Assembly: GCA_019155205.2 (NCBI GenBank)
Contig: JAHNZQ020000016.1
Location: 314,183-378,182 of the forward strand
Length of the DNA stretch: 64,000 nucleotides
Reading direction: 5' to 3'
Source: Gracilaria vermiculophylla
Taxonomy: Eukaryota; Rhodophyta; Florideophyceae; Gracilariales; Gracilariaceae
In this document: positions 52,720-63,397 of the stretch, in pieces
Numbering within the stretch: position 1 is the first letter of the stretch
Layout: each line of letters starts with the position of its first letter
Made by a program: the position numbers and the translations under genes
The notes under the pieces: generated by a model
The model's input: the letters and a program-made list of their open reading frames with translations, nothing else
Databases searched by the model: none
Told to the model about the DNA's origin: nothing

Positions 52720-54933
52720 CTAGAAAGGGATTCCATCCACACTCATACTTCTGAGATGTGAAGGGTGGAGAACTTTCTTGGGCTTGTCGTCGTCATCGTC
52801 ATCGTCTGCTGTGGCGACGGCGTTGTGGTGACTATCGTGCACAATAATTTCACCATCATCATCCTCGCTATCATGAGGGTGCAAGTCACTGTGGCCAAGT
52901 GGCAAAGATGTGGTGGCGGTATGGTTGGGAACCATCTCGTCATCAGCGTCATCATCAATGTGCACATTAGTGGTGGTGCCTTCATAAATCCTGGTGGTAT
53001 CGGTGGAGGAGTCCGAGTCGTCCTGCTCATACGGCTTGCTGTTGTTGTTGTTGCTACTGTTGTTATTACTGCTGCTGTTGTTCGGGGCCGGGGTAGAAGG
53101 TTGTTTCGGTGATTGTGCATGGTCGTCCTCTTGATCATCGTAGTCATCAAAATGAGCGTTGAGGTGAAGCAAGGCATCAGGCGAGCTCTTCATGCGTGCG
53201 TGCCGGGGCTTGCGGCGCGCATTAGGCGAGCGCTGCTGCTTTGGTGGTTCCTCGAAGCGCAGGATGCGCTTGCCAGGGGCGGGGTCGGTGTGCACGGCGT
53301 CCAAGACGAGCTTGGCTGGCGCGTCGGAAGCATACTCGACGACGTTTTGCACATTCGTAAAGGCGTCTTGCACAGCGCGTTCAAACTGTTGCAGAAGCGG
53401 GTCGGACGGGCGCATGTTGACAGCCAGCGAGATGAGGGTGCGCACGGCGGTTCGCACAGAGCGCAGAAGCACTGCGGCGTGCATGGCCCAGTCAAAGGCG
53501 CGCTGTTGAGCCGACAGCAGGGCTGCGGCGGCGGCAGCAGCATTGAGTGTCTGCTGCACAGTGGGGCGGAGGAGCGACTTAGCGGTGGTCGGGGGTGGCG
53601 GAGTGTCAAACAAGGAAGGATGCTGCAGACAAGAGCGAACGCGGTGCTGAAGGGCGTGAAAGCGGTTCAACAATCCATGGGACTCGCGTTGAACGACCGA
53701 GAAGATACGATCGCAAAATGGAACGAGCAAGTCATGCCATTGCAGGTGGGACTTTTTGGCGGCAACTTGGGCAGACAGGATGCGGGCAAGGCGGGTTCGC
53801 AACGGGGCCAAGACGGGTTGGTGGGAGAGAAGACGATCAATCTGGGCGGCGTAACGCGAGATGAGCAGGGCGTGATGCAAGTGGAGATGGGTGAGGCCCA
53901 GAGCGTGGCGCACGTGACTGGCAGACTTGGCCAGACACTGGGCCGGGGGTAGAACGGACGGCAAGGCTGGGTCGGGCTGATGGTCGAGGGCCAACGGAGG
54001 AGTTTGCGAGGGGAGAACGGAAGCGAGAGCGTCCGAGGCGAGACGCAGGTCGCAAAGCAGCAGGAGCAGTTGCGAGAGCTGCGGGCGCTGCGGTAGGGCC
54101 GGGTCGGTGGCGTAGCAAGAGCGGGCGGTGGCGGAGAGCGGGTCGGCGACAGAGTCGGCGGCAAAGAGCACAAGATCATAAAGGGTAGTCTGCTGGGCGA
54201 GAAGGGTCGGGTGGGTGGCGGACAGCAGCGGCGGGCTGAGGGCGACGGCGCACAGGGCGCGCGACGAGTGCAGAGCGTGAGCGAAGGCGAGGGCGGAGGC
54301 GGGGTGGGCGGTGTCGGCCAGAGCGTTGTTCCACGACGTGAGCATGAGCGAGAGCGAGACGCAGTTGTCGTCGGCGGCGAGCGCCTTGTCTGTGGCGATG
54401 GCGAGGTCTTGGTCGGTGGGGACGGGGGGTGAGGAAGGAGCGGTGGTGTTAGGAGGCGGGGTGGGCGAGCGGCGGCGGGGGGGGCGGCGGCGGGACTGCG
54501 GCGGCGGGGGGGAGGATTGTTGGTGATGGTGGTGAAGGTGCTGGTGGTGGAGGTTGGCGGAGGGCGCGGTTGATGACGGGGAGGACGGGTCGAGGGGGGT
54601 GGAGCGCGCGGAGGGCGGCGGGGGAGGTGGGGGGTGGGGCGCGGGCCAAGCGTAGAACGGGAAAGGGGAGGAGGCCCACGTTGGGTGCAGGGGGTACATG
54701 TGAGGGGGGGCGTGGAGGTAAGCGGCGGCGAACGGCATGCTGAACGGGTAGGGCGCAGGGGCGTAGAAGGGCGGCAGCGCGTGGGGGGTAGCCGGGGGGA
54801 GTGGGGGGCGCGGCGGCAGCGCGGGCGCGGATGACGGCGACGGCGGCGACGGGTCGCGGAGCGGGGGCGCATGCTGGGAGGGCGGCCGCGGCGCGGCAGG
54901 CGGTGTGGACGGCGGCGGCGTAGAGGCGGTCAT
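52720..54933 (-). CDS. Large Pro/Ser/His-rich protein with helical middle and acidic tail, unknown function
   Basis: The frame is 737 residues from the first ATG (MTASTPPPSTPPAAPRPP). Three parts are visible. Residues 1-170 are extremely Pro-rich with aromatic spacers (FYAPAPYPFSMPFAAAY) and a His-rich run (NLHHQHLHHHHQQ), presumably disordered. Residues ~175-545 are Ala/Leu-rich and look fully helical (LAIATDKALAADDNCVSLSL, SLLRPTVQQTLNAAAAAAAL). Residues ~560-737 are disordered, with Asn runs, several Asp runs (DDDDDDDKPKK) and a C-terminal SMSVDGIPF. I recognise no domain. The gene is head-to-head with the BAR-domain gene 409 bases away, so the two may be co-expressed. The unbroken frame through GC-rich low-complexity sequence argues for a real gene. 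Confidence 0.7.
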   Translation of the reverse strand: MTASTPPPSTPPAAPRPPSQHAPPLRDPSPPSPSSAPALPPRPPLPPATPHALPPFYAPAPYPFSMPFAAAYLHAPPHMYPLHPTWASSPFPFYAWPAPHPPPPPPPSARSTPLDPSSPSSTAPSANLHHQHLHHHHQQSSPPPPQSRRRPPRRRSPTPPPNTTAPSSPPVPTDQDLAIATDKALAADDNCVSLSLMLTSWNNALADTAHPASALAFAHALHSSRALCAVALSPPLLSATHPTLLAQQTTLYDLVLFAADSVADPLSATARSCYATDPALPQRPQLSQLLLLLCDLRLASDALASVLPSQTPPLALDHQPDPALPSVLPPAQCLAKSASHVRHALGLTHLHLHHALLISRYAAQIDRLLSHQPVLAPLRTRLARILSAQVAAKKSHLQWHDLLVPFCDRIFSVVQRESHGLLNRFHALQHRVRSCLQHPSLFDTPPPPTTAKSLLRPTVQQTLNAAAAAAALLSAQQRAFDWAMHAAVLLRSVRTAVRTLISLAVNMRPSDPLLQQFERAVQDAFTNVQNVVEYASDAPAKLVLDAVHTDPAPGKRILRFEEPPKQQRSPNARRKPRHARMKSSPDALLHLNAHFDDYDDQEDDHAQSPKQPSTPAPNNSSSNNNSSNNNNSKPYEQDDSDSSTDTTRIYEGTTTNVHIDDDADDEMVPNHTATTSLPLGHSDLHPHDSEDDDGEIIVHDSHHNAVATADDDDDDDKPKKVLHPSHLRSMSVDGIPF

Positions 54934-55342
54934 TGCGGCGGCGACGATGGCGACGACGACGGTGACGTCGGTGGCGAGCGCGTTGCGCGTGGGCCGCGCG
55001 GCGGTCGTTGAGTGCGCGCGCGCGCCGCTGCCCAGTGTCAGGCCGTGGCGGATGCGCCACGCCGCACAGTTGCACACGTGGAGGAGCGGTGCTCACGCGT
55101 CATGCCTCTCTCGGAGAGCGGCCTCTCGCCGCTCTGCATCATGGCATCGCGCCGCTCTAGCCGGTGCGCCACTCTCCCGTAGCGGCGCATTATCACGCCG
55201 AGCCGCTCTCCGCGCTGCTCCCCGCGCCCTCATGCTCTGACGCCCCCCGGCGGTCAGCGGCGCGCGGCGGCCTTAACCGGCGGCGGGTGTCGCCCCGCAC
55301 CGCTCCGCTTGGCTGGCGGTCCGCTTCCCGCTGCCCTCCGCC
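54934..55342. promoter_or_regulatory. Shared 5' region of the proline-rich and BAR-domain genes
   Basis: About 409 very GC-rich bases lie between divergent ATGs, with many CGC/GCG and short inverted motifs (GAGAGCGGC, GCCGCTCT). No specific promoter element was placed. Confidence 0.45.
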
Positions 55343-56329
55343 ATGGCGCTGTTACATTCGCTCAAGAAGACGGCCTTCCGGCTGCAGGTGCCGGTCAGCC
55401 CGGCGCTGGCGCGCGACAGCGAGAGCGATCTGCTTCGCCACCAGTTGCGCCACATACGCTCGCAGCTGCAGCACCTGTTGCGCGTGAGCCACGCCGCCGC
55501 CGCGATGTGGCTGCAGCTGCTGCACAACCAGCGCAACTTCTCCGAGCGCTTCCAAGAGGCATACCCAAACAACGACGCGCTGGCGCGCGTGTGCGCGCTG
55601 CTGCGCGCAGACTCGCAGCGGCTGGCCTCCCAGTTCGCCCGCGAGGCGCTCGAGCAGAGCCCGCTATTGCGCCACCTGCGCGAGCAGCTGCGCGCCTACG
55701 TGCAGCGCATCGCCGCCGTCGAGGCGCTCTACCCGCGCGTCGACGCCGCGCACGCCGAGCTGCACCGCTACAAGCGCAAGGTGGACGCGCTGCTCACGCG
55801 CACCGCAGCCGCAGCCGCGCCGCCGCCCGCAGCCGCGCCGCGCTGGGCGCCACGGCGCGCCGCGGATCCCGCACGCAAGCAACGCAACCTCGACAAGCTG
55901 CAGGCCGCCGAGGCCGCGCACTCGCGCCTGCTGGCCGACGTGCTCTGTCGCCAGCGCAAGCTCTTCGCCGTGCACGCCACCCTGTTCCACGCTGCCTTGG
56001 TCGCTTTCTGGCTGTCGCACTCGTCGTGCGTTGACGCCCTGGTGGGCAGCCTGCGCCATGCGCGCCGCTTTGCTGAGGCCGAGCACCACGCCATGCACCG
56101 CCTGGACGTACAGCAGCTTGTCGACGACGCCGACGGCCAAACTGCCGTGTCGCCGCACGTCGGCGTGCGCCACCTCGCCTTTGACAGCTTGCACCCGTCG
56201 CCCACAGCCTCCGCCGCCACAGCCGCCCCTGCCCCCGCCGCCACCGCCACCGCCACCGCCGCCAACGCCACCGCCGCCGCTGCAGCTGCCGCCGCGTCGT
56301 CGCGTTCGACATCGCGCTCGCCGTCGCGC

Positions 56330-56360
<31 letters not shown>

Positions 56361-56509
56361 AGGAGTCACGCCAGCGCGCCACGCCCGCCGTGGACGTGCA
56401 CGAGGTGCACCACTTCATGTCCACGCCCAGCGGCGACAAGCGCGCCGCGCGCGCCGACGCACCACCCAGCACGCTGTCGCCCACCGGCGTGCAGCTCGTG
56501 CAGCACTAA
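55343..56509 (+). CDS. BAR-domain protein (amphiphysin/endophilin-like)
   Basis: The 388-residue intronless frame starts at an ATG in GCCATGGCG context. Residues ~1-250 form a long helical domain with the BAR pattern: LRHQLRHIRSQLQHLL, FQEAYPNNDALARVCALLRA, LREQLRAYVQRIAAVEALYP, the repeated RxxRxxxLDKLQAAEAAHS stretch near 178 and a last helix FAVHATLFHAALVAFWLSHS. BAR domains dimerise into curved bundles that bind and shape membranes in endocytosis and trafficking. The C-terminal third is disordered: Ala/Thr/Pro runs, an Arg-Ser tract (SRSTSRSPSRSSS) from CGT/TCG repeats, and no SH3 domain. GC content is very high. Its stop codon lies only 13 bases from that of the convergent hotdog gene. 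Confidence 0.78.
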
Positions 56510-56522
56510 ACAGACGCGCTTT

Positions 56523-56785
56523 TTATTCGTCGCGCAGGAAGCCAAACATGAGCTGGCCGGAGCACACGACGTGGCCGCCGCACCGCGCGACGGCGCGCAC
56601 GGTGCCCGCGCTGGCGCGCGCGCGCGTGAGCGCGACGTGCAGCTGCAGCGCGCCGAACGGCAGTGGGGGCGGCGGCGCGCGCGCGTCGCGCCACCGCACC
56701 TGCTTGAGCGCCGCAAACGCGGGCAACGCGCGGCCGGCGTACTGCGGCATCTTGGGCGGCGCGGCGGGTCAGCGCGGGCAAGGCG

Positions 56786-56819
<34 letters not shown>

Positions 56820-57042
56820 GATGCAAACGTACCTGGCGCAGCATTACGGCCGCGGCCTGCCCCAGCGCCTCCAGCACGTACAGGCGGTGCGCCGCGTCCA
56901 CGCCCACATGCGGCAGTGCCACGGCCGTGAGGCGCGCGCCCACTTCGTTGTGAGTAACGTGCGAGAGCAGCAGCATCGGCCCACGGTGCTCGATGAGCCG
57001 CTTGATGTGCGCGTGCGACAGAGCGAAGGCGGCTGCGCGCAT
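56523..57042 (-). CDS. FabZ/ApeP-like hotdog-fold dehydratase, two exons
   Basis: Exon 1 is 56833-57042 and exon 2 is 56523-56750, giving 145 residues, the usual size of FabZ. The 82-bp intron has donor CAG/GTACGT and acceptor CCCAAG/ATG, with CTGAC upstream of the acceptor, and keeps phase 0. The spliced protein reads IKRLIEHRGPMLLLSHV, then LYVLEALGQAAAVMLRQ (active-site helix with the catalytic-type Glu at residue 58), then FAALKQVRWRDA and GGHVVCSGQLMFGFL, matching the strands of the hotdog fold. The His expected 14 residues before Glu reads Pro44, with His45 next to it, so catalysis by the standard FabZ mechanism is uncertain; the HRGPMLLL start also recalls the ApeP-type family. No transit peptide is evident. 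The intron is rich in GCC repeats. Confidence 0.7.
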
Positions 57043-57306
57043 GCCCCGTAAGCGGCTCGATCAGTGCCGCGCGTTGCGGCAACCGAAGACGTGATCTCAG
57101 TTCGCTTCGTCGCGAAGTACACGGTAGATGCTTTCTAGTTCAAAAGTAGAAGACAGTCTCAGAATTTCAAATATATCCAGTGCGTTTTTTCTCTAGAAAC
57201 TGGCTTTTCCAGTTACAGTCCGCGAAATCTGAATAAAGCCACCCCCTACTTCTACAGTTGTTGCTGAACAACTTTTCATTCCCTGAAGCACATTCTTTCA
57301 TACGTA

Positions 57307-58580
57307 CAGTGCGTTTCAAAAACACATTACCCCTCAAAAGTGCGCCAAAACTGTACTGTAGGCTAGATTTTGCACATAGTCTATGTAGAATCGTTTCAAA
57401 AAGATATGTACACCTTCTTCTTAGTAAAAATGGCACGAGGCCCGCCACTTTCCAAGCAAGAACAGCTTCTAATCGTTAAGTTGAACGCCGAGAAGCAATC
57501 TAACAGTGCTATCGCTAAAACATTAAAGCGTTCTAGGTTCACAATTGCTACTTTTCTAAAAAACCCGACTCTATATGGCTTAAAACGATCCCCGGAACGC
57601 CCGAAGAAGCTCAGCCCAGCAGACAAAAGAGGAATTAAAAGGAAATTGTGTAAAGGAGAAGTATCGTGGAAAAAAATGGAATTAGTCTCTATGTCAACGA
57701 TTCAAAATCAACTATATAGAGACAGATAAACAGCACAAATTTATTGAAATATAAAAAAATGAAGAAACATTTCTTTCTTCAAGACCATCACAATCAAAAG
57801 CAAATTGACTGGTGTGCTGGAGAAGCCTACTGGAAAAAAGAATGGGAAAATGTTATTTTTACTGATGAAAAAATTTCAACTTGGACCGACCAGATTGCTA
57901 CAAATTTTATTGGTACGATCTTCGTAAATGAAGTCATGAATTTTATACCAGGCACTCTGATGGAGGCTCTGTAATGGTCTGGGCGGACATTTCTAAAAAT
58001 GGTTTAACGGAAATTGCATTTATTGAAACCAGCATGAATGCAGAAAAATATCAAGAAGTTCTATACAACTATTTGCTACCATTTGGTCTATGTTGCCATG
58101 AAGAAATTTTTATTTTTCAACAGGATAATGCGCCCGTGCACACTGCATTTTTAATCCAAAATTGGCTACAGGAGTCTGAGGTATCTGTTTTAGAGTGGCC
58201 GGCGCGCTCACCAGATTTGAACCCAACTGAAGACGTTTGGGGACTGCTGGAAAGGATGGTTTATGCGCATGGAAGGCAATTTCAGACAGTTTTTGAACTC
58301 AAAAACTGTATTAAAAATTGCTGTAAATCTATAACAGTTTCAATCGTGGAAAAGTACATCACTTCGATGCCGAAACGCTGCATTGGCGCTATACCGCAAA
58401 AAGGATGCAAAATAAACTATTGAGCGTCGCGCAGTAAAGATTTTTTATTGATGATAATATGATTTTGAAACGTTTTTTTGACTTTACTTTTTTCTGAAAC
58501 CTATTTTTGTAGGCGTACAGTGTACATTTGTTCGTTTTTTTGGGGTTTCACAGCATGTCGTATGTTTTTGAAACAGTCTG
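57307..58580 (+). mobile_element. Tc1/mariner element C, both ends visible
   Basis: The left end CAGTGCGTTTCAAAAACACA follows TA (57305-57306). The right end, read inward as CAGACTGTTTCAAAAACATA, precedes TA (58581-58582). Length is 1274 bp, normal for the superfamily. Confidence 0.88.
57430..58423 (+). pseudogene. Tc1/mariner transposase of element C, two or three breaks
   Basis: It starts MARGPPLSKQEQLLIVKLNA, with helix-turn-helix SAIAKTLKRSRFTIATFL and the GRPxKL-like ERPKKLSPADKRG. A stop at 57727-57729 and a frame change lead to IFTDEKISTW (first Asp). After a stop at 57972, a clean frame 57974-58423 has FQQDNAPVHTAF (second Asp) and SPDLNPTEDVWG (final Glu). All three catalytic acids remain. 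Confidence 0.88.
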
Positions 58581-58616
58581 TATAAGCCTGACGTTCATAA
58601 CCTATTTTTCAAGTTA

Positions 58617-60020
58617 CAGTACGATACGAAAATATCTGTGGCCTCCAGTAACCTAATCACGATAAAAACCTGCAAAAATACAATTAAAGTTCAATTATGT
58701 TTGCTCTATCTCTTTCAGAAAAGCGCGCACCATACAGTAGTTCACATACCAGGATCGTTCCATCTTAGTATTCCTCACGTCTCCACAAACCAATATTAGA
58801 AGAAACGGGACGTGGTAAACCCCTTTCCAATATAGAAAAAGGAATAATATTGGCTGCCAAGGCTGACTGTTGCTGGCAGAGAGAAATTGCTTACCCTCAT
58901 AATCGCTCTCGAACTGCTATACAAAACTTTTTAAAGAATCCAAAGAAGTATGACATACGTTTCAAGGGATCAAACAACAAAAGCTTGTCACCGACAGCCA
59001 AAAAAACCTCGCTTTGTACAGCATCAAACTCAAATCCGTCTGCTAAAGAGCTTCGTAACTCTCTTTTATTACCCGTTTCTGTCCGTAGAGTGCAGCAGAT
59101 CCTGAACAAAGAACCGAATTTGGAATATGAAAAATGACATCCGTACCAATGATGACGCAACGCCTTAGAAAGAAAAGGAAATTTTGGGCTCGTTATAAAA
59201 TGATGTATTTATTAGAGCAGTGGAAAAACATCTTTGATCAGAAGAAGTGTAACCTTGATGTTTCAGATGGGTTTGCTTACTATCGGTATGACAAACGGAA
59301 AAAAGAAGTTCTTTTTTCAAAAAGGCAAAATGGTGGGGATTCCATCATGTTATGGGAAGCATATTCGTTCTCTGGTCTAAGCAAGTTTTTGTTTTTGAAG
59401 GGACTGTGTATTCTAAGAAGTACTGCAAAGTATTAATAAAGGAAATTTTGCCGTTTGCAGCTCACGAATTCGGAGAATCTTTCACGCTTCAACAATATGG
59501 TGCCTCTTCACATCGGTCTGTTTACACTACAAAGTGATTTGAAGACCGCAACGTTGATTTACATTCATGGCCAGCTATGTCGCCAGACCTAAATGTTGTG
59601 GAGAACATTTTGGGGATATTGGCTGTCCGAGTGTGCGCTAAAAAGCGCCAATTTAAGGACATTGGAACGTTGTTTAAAGTGGTCATTGATTATTGGAACG
59701 AGCTGGCAAATAAATACTTAGAAACGCTTTATAAGTCCCTACAAGAGCTTTGTGTTAAAGTGGTGGAAAAAAAGTGAGAAATGACAAAGTCTTAAGTTAA
59801 GTAAATGTGTTTCATGCTTTGGATTTTAAATAAATTTCGTCTTCTCTTCTATTTTTTCTATCGCTATACTCAAAACAGAAAGAGTTGGCGTTCTACAAAG
59901 CTGCATAACTACAACTGTTTTTTAGTTGAAGAAACAGACTGTGGTACAAAGCGTCGTTCTCTCCTACAGATTTTGAGAATAAGAAGAAAGCTAGTGGTAT
60001 TATTCAGGTTTGGCGCACTG
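58617..60020 (+). mobile_element. Tc1/mariner element D, ends tentative
   Basis: The possible ends are CAGTACGATACGAAAAT after TA at 58615-58616 and, inverted, CAGTGCGCCAAACC before TA at 60021-60022. Match between the ends is weak beyond the first bases, so boundaries are provisional. It lies directly right of element C. Confidence 0.45.
58780..59777 (+). pseudogene. Tc1/mariner transposase of element D, degenerate
   Basis: Readable parts: GRGKPLSNIEKGIILAAK near 58810, SRTAIQNFLKNPKKYDI near 58915, IFDQKKCNLDVSDGFAYY near 59230 (first Asp region), then DSIMLWEAYSFSGLSKF. Next is FTLQQYGASSHRS near 59480, where the second Asp reads Tyr, and MSPDLNVVENILGILAVRVC near 59577 (final Glu region). 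Stops and frame changes separate them. Confidence 0.8.
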
Positions 60021-60714
60021 TACATCATCCCCAAGTCCGCTTTTCAGATAGCTAGTTTCTATCTGACCAGCGACTCGATAAAAAACGAAGTCAATTTTAA
60101 TTACTTTGTAATTATGTGAAAACATTGAAACTCATCCCCTTTTTTTGTTTTGATATCGTTATCCTGTTGTCAAAGGCGGCATCGCTGAGCTGTTTCCACG
60201 ACAATCAATGGTGATTTGTAACTGTTACTTCAATCAGAGCCGTCAACAACATTCGTAAACTATGGCATCGTCCACAGATCCTCGCAAAACTGCTGGAACA
60301 ATTGTCAAAAGCCACGCTCGACTGGTCACCAGTAACGCGGAATGCGAACGCTACTATGGATCTTTGCAGAAGTCCACAATGGTCAGAGAAATAGTTTAAA
60401 ATGTTGATGTTCGCAGAATGAACAATCAAAATATCACATTTTTGAAGATAAACTTCAGTTTACCCAATCATAGGAAAGAGGCTACTCTACCTTTGACCAG
60501 TGGAAAACTCGTTACTGGTGTTGACGAGACCCCACACGCTGCAGAAGAACAAAATCATGCGATTGACCCGAGTAACACCGAAACTGCTGAAATTGAAGCT
60601 ATTGGTACACCACCGAATATGCAGAATTTGAAAGAGCAACCACATGATCAAAATCTGCATGCAATCTGCTAATCAATTATTGCCTATGGTGGGAAATGGG
60701 AAACCTGTACGACG
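60021..60714. other. Unassigned stretch between Tc1 D and the piggyBac-like remnant
   Basis: About 700 AT-rich bases. A short open frame at 60418-60672 (Glu/Asn-rich, 84 codons) could be the acidic N-terminal part of the following transposase but has no recognisable motif. Confidence 0.35.
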
Positions 60715-61230
60715 TTGAGTCCTCTGAATGTTTGTATACAAATGCATCAGTGGATAGTTATTGGTCCAGCAGGAGATTTTATTTCCCCACGTCACGCTTC
60801 TTCAGCAATGAATGCATTGGAATTCTTTTTCTGGATGTTTTCCATGCATTATTTGGAATTTATCGTGAGCAGAACAAATTCTTTGACTACAAATCAAAGG
60901 TGCTCGGAGGACGTCCGGAGCGGAGGTGTTAAAAAGTTTCGAAGTTCTTATTCTAACGACTCGTATTGAGTTGCTAACAGACTCGATGTTTGGAGCATTG
61001 AGCCTTTTCCTAAATTCATTCCACAACCTAACATTGGGCTTGATATGTCACAAAACAGATTTGAATCGCTTAAAAGTTGCATATTTTTTAGTGGAAATGG
61101 TGTGACTGAAGAGCAAAGAATCGTTACATAGTCTTTCATGGACGATTTTGTGAAGGCGGTCAATAATCATCTCCTTCCGTTTGTCTTGCCATCACATTCT
61201 TTATGTGTTAACGAAGGAATGTAATGGTGG
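60715..61230 (+). pseudogene. PiggyBac-like (DDE_Tnp_1_7) transposase remnant
   Basis: In successive frames the plus strand reads FFWMFSMHYLEFIVSRTNSL, then EVLKSFEVLILTTRIELLTD, then IGLDMSQNRFESLKSCIFFS near 61030 and FVKAVNNHLLPFVLPSHSLC followed by VNEGM near 61215. This order (phage-like N-terminal fold, MSxNRFE, then a CVDE-type first catalytic site) is that of piggyBac-like transposases, with the catalytic Asp apparently replaced by Asn. It is truncated before the remaining catalytic part. Confidence 0.45.
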
Positions 61231-61501
61231 TATGGATAAGGAGGTCACTATTGCATTGATCGAGACAGAACTTATTTTATCTCAACCTCGGGCACATTTA
61301 ATCCAAGCACTCCTATTGTTAGGGAGAGATGGAGACGGGACGAAACTATTTCTAAGAAAATGGAATTTGATATGACTAACGAGGGGCGATAGTCGTTGTT
61401 TACTTCGCGCCGTGCGACGGCGGTGATGTTTTTCCATCTATGGATTGCGTCCCGTGTACGTGGCGTACGTGTGTGAGGTCTGGTGAGTGGATGGATTGCC
61501 A
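61231..61501. other. Junction region probably holding the 3' LTR of Cop-3
   Basis: The 3' LTR of the minus-strand Cop-3 should lie just left of its pol stop at 61502. I could not delimit it because the 5' LTR is outside the window. Confidence 0.3.
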
Positions 61502-63297
61502 TCAGCGTGGAAGGTGTGCGGTCTGGCAGTCCCCGGCACGCTGATGGCAGTCCGTGGACGTTCGTGGAGGTGGAGGGACAATGTTGAGGGCATCGCGAAG
61601 GAAGCGGAAGCGCTGAGGTTTGAGTCGCTTGGTGAGTATATCGGCAAGCATAGATGCGCTCGCAACGTGGTGGATGTCGAGGCGTTTGTTCTTCACGAGA
61701 TCTTGAAGGAAATGGTATCGGAGGTCGATGTATTTTCTTCTTTTGGTCGGTGAGGTCTGCTTTGCAACTTGAATAGCTGCGTTGTTGTCCAAATACAGTG
61801 GTGTAGATTGCGGTGAAGAGTTTTGTAGTTCCGAAAGTAGACGTTGCAACCAGAGGGTCTGTTGCGCAGCGGTGGAGGCAGAGAGATATTCGGATTCACA
61901 TGTTGACATCGCCACAGTTTTCTGTTTGGTTGATTGCCACAGAATAGGACTGTTTGTGAGGGTGTGCACGATTCCCGTATAAGATTTGCGATCTATCGAG
62001 TTCGCGAAACCGGCGTCAGCAAAGGTTCTCAGATGTTCGTATGGAACTGATTTGTATAGAATGCCGTGCGTTTGGGAGCCTTTAAGGTATATTAAAAGGT
62101 GTCGGAGCGCGCCCCAATCGACGGTAGATGGGTGTTGCATGGCAATGGCGAGGCGGCTCACAGCGTGAGCAATGTTGGGTCTGGTTGAGTCGGCTAGATA
62201 GCGGAGCTCGCCAACCGTTTGGCGGTATGCGAAGGTCTTCTCCGGTGATAGAGCGTTGATGGTGTGGGCAACGGACGAAGGTTTCGTGTCCGCATATGGA
62301 GTTGCTTTGGGATTGCAGTCTTGAAGATTGTGTTTCTCCAGAATTGCGCAGATCGTGTGAGGTTGTGATATGTGAATTGACCCTGTTATGGTGCGCTCCA
62401 ATTTCCAGTTGAGGAACAGTTGTGGTGCACCGAGGCGACGGATTTTGTATTTGGCGTGTAAAGTGTTGTAGAGCTCGTCAATGAGATTTGTTCGTGTCGC
62501 TGCGATGAGGAAGTCGTCGATTGTAATTGTTAGGAATATGCACCCGCTGGGGTTCGCGCGGAAGAATAGGCATGGATCACTGTGTGCCTGGGTGTATCCG
62601 GATTCTTTGAGGTATTTTGTGAGGCGTTCATAATAGATATGGGATGCTGGGGGGGTTCCGTACAGATTGCCAATTAACTGCCCGATTTTGCTGGGGTATT
62701 TAAAAGTGCCGTCGAACCGAGGGAGTTGGTGGACGTAGACCGGCGTGGAGTGTTCATATCGTTCATGGAGAAAGGCGGAGGAGATGTCAAATTGTTCAAT
62801 GTTGAGGTTGAGGGCGGCAAAGAGGCATATGATGGTGCGGATGGATGTGCGTTCGGCGGTGTAGGTGGTGACCTGCTCGGGGTCGAAATGAGTGTATGGT
62901 TGCATGCGATCGCCGCGGACAGTACATCGCGCTTTGTATTTGGTAATGTGTCCGTCCTCCGAGCGTTTATATCGATAGGTCATCTTGAGAGGGATGGCTT
63001 TCGTGTGAGGTGGTATCTCGGAGGTGGGTATCCATTTGATGGTGTTGGTGTTGTCCAGATTGTCGAGCTCGTCGTCATGGGCTGTGGCCCAGTGTTGCGC
63101 GTCGGGGTGTTTTTGCGCGTTGTGGAAAGATGAAGGTGCCTCTGTGAATTTGGTTATTGTGGTTGGGATTGTGGTTTGAGTGTGTGTAATGAGGGCTTGT
63201 GGGTGGTGAATGAGCGGGTCGAGGTGATGGAAGTAGGGTCTAAAGTCAATGGATCGCAGGTGTGTGTATTGGTTGGTGCGTAAGTTGAGGGTCACGA
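61502..63297 (-). CDS. Cop-3 pol C-terminal part: reverse transcriptase and RNase H
   Basis: About 597 uninterrupted codons. RT motifs in order: WATAHDDELDNLDNTNTIKW, KARCTVRGDRMQPY, IEQFDISSAFLHE (first catalytic Asp), GNLYGTPPASHIYYERL and FLTITIDDFLIA, where the usual YVDD reads TIDD. The connection has YRQTVGELRYLADSTRPNIA. RNase H has FADAGFANSIDRKSYTG, STCESEYLSASTAAQQTLWL and the tail SASMLADILTKRLKP. The product copies element RNA into DNA inside particles. It is partial: the upstream portion runs into the N gap and the frame to its right differs, because the true gap length is unknown. Confidence 0.92.
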
Positions 63298-63397
63298 NNN
63301 NNNNNNNNNNNNNNNNNNNNNNNNNNNNNNNNNNNNNNNNNNNNNNNNNNNNNNNNNNNNNNNNNNNNNNNNNNNNNNNNNNNNNNNNNNNNNNNNN
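63298..63397. other. Assembly gap (100 N) inside Cop-3
   Basis: Exactly 100 N; the true length is unknown. It falls between the proline-rich linker and the RT of Cop-3. Confidence 0.99.

Noticed and set aside
53113..54872. Long open frames antisense or shifted to the proline-rich gene (279 and 401 codons)
   Set aside because: They are shadows of a GC-rich biased gene; the 737-residue frame has the coherent domain layout.
55309..57082. Several Arg/Ala-rich frames overlapping the BAR and hotdog genes
   Set aside because: Extreme GC content removes stop codons in all frames; the BAR and hotdog frames are the only ones with fold-like patterns.
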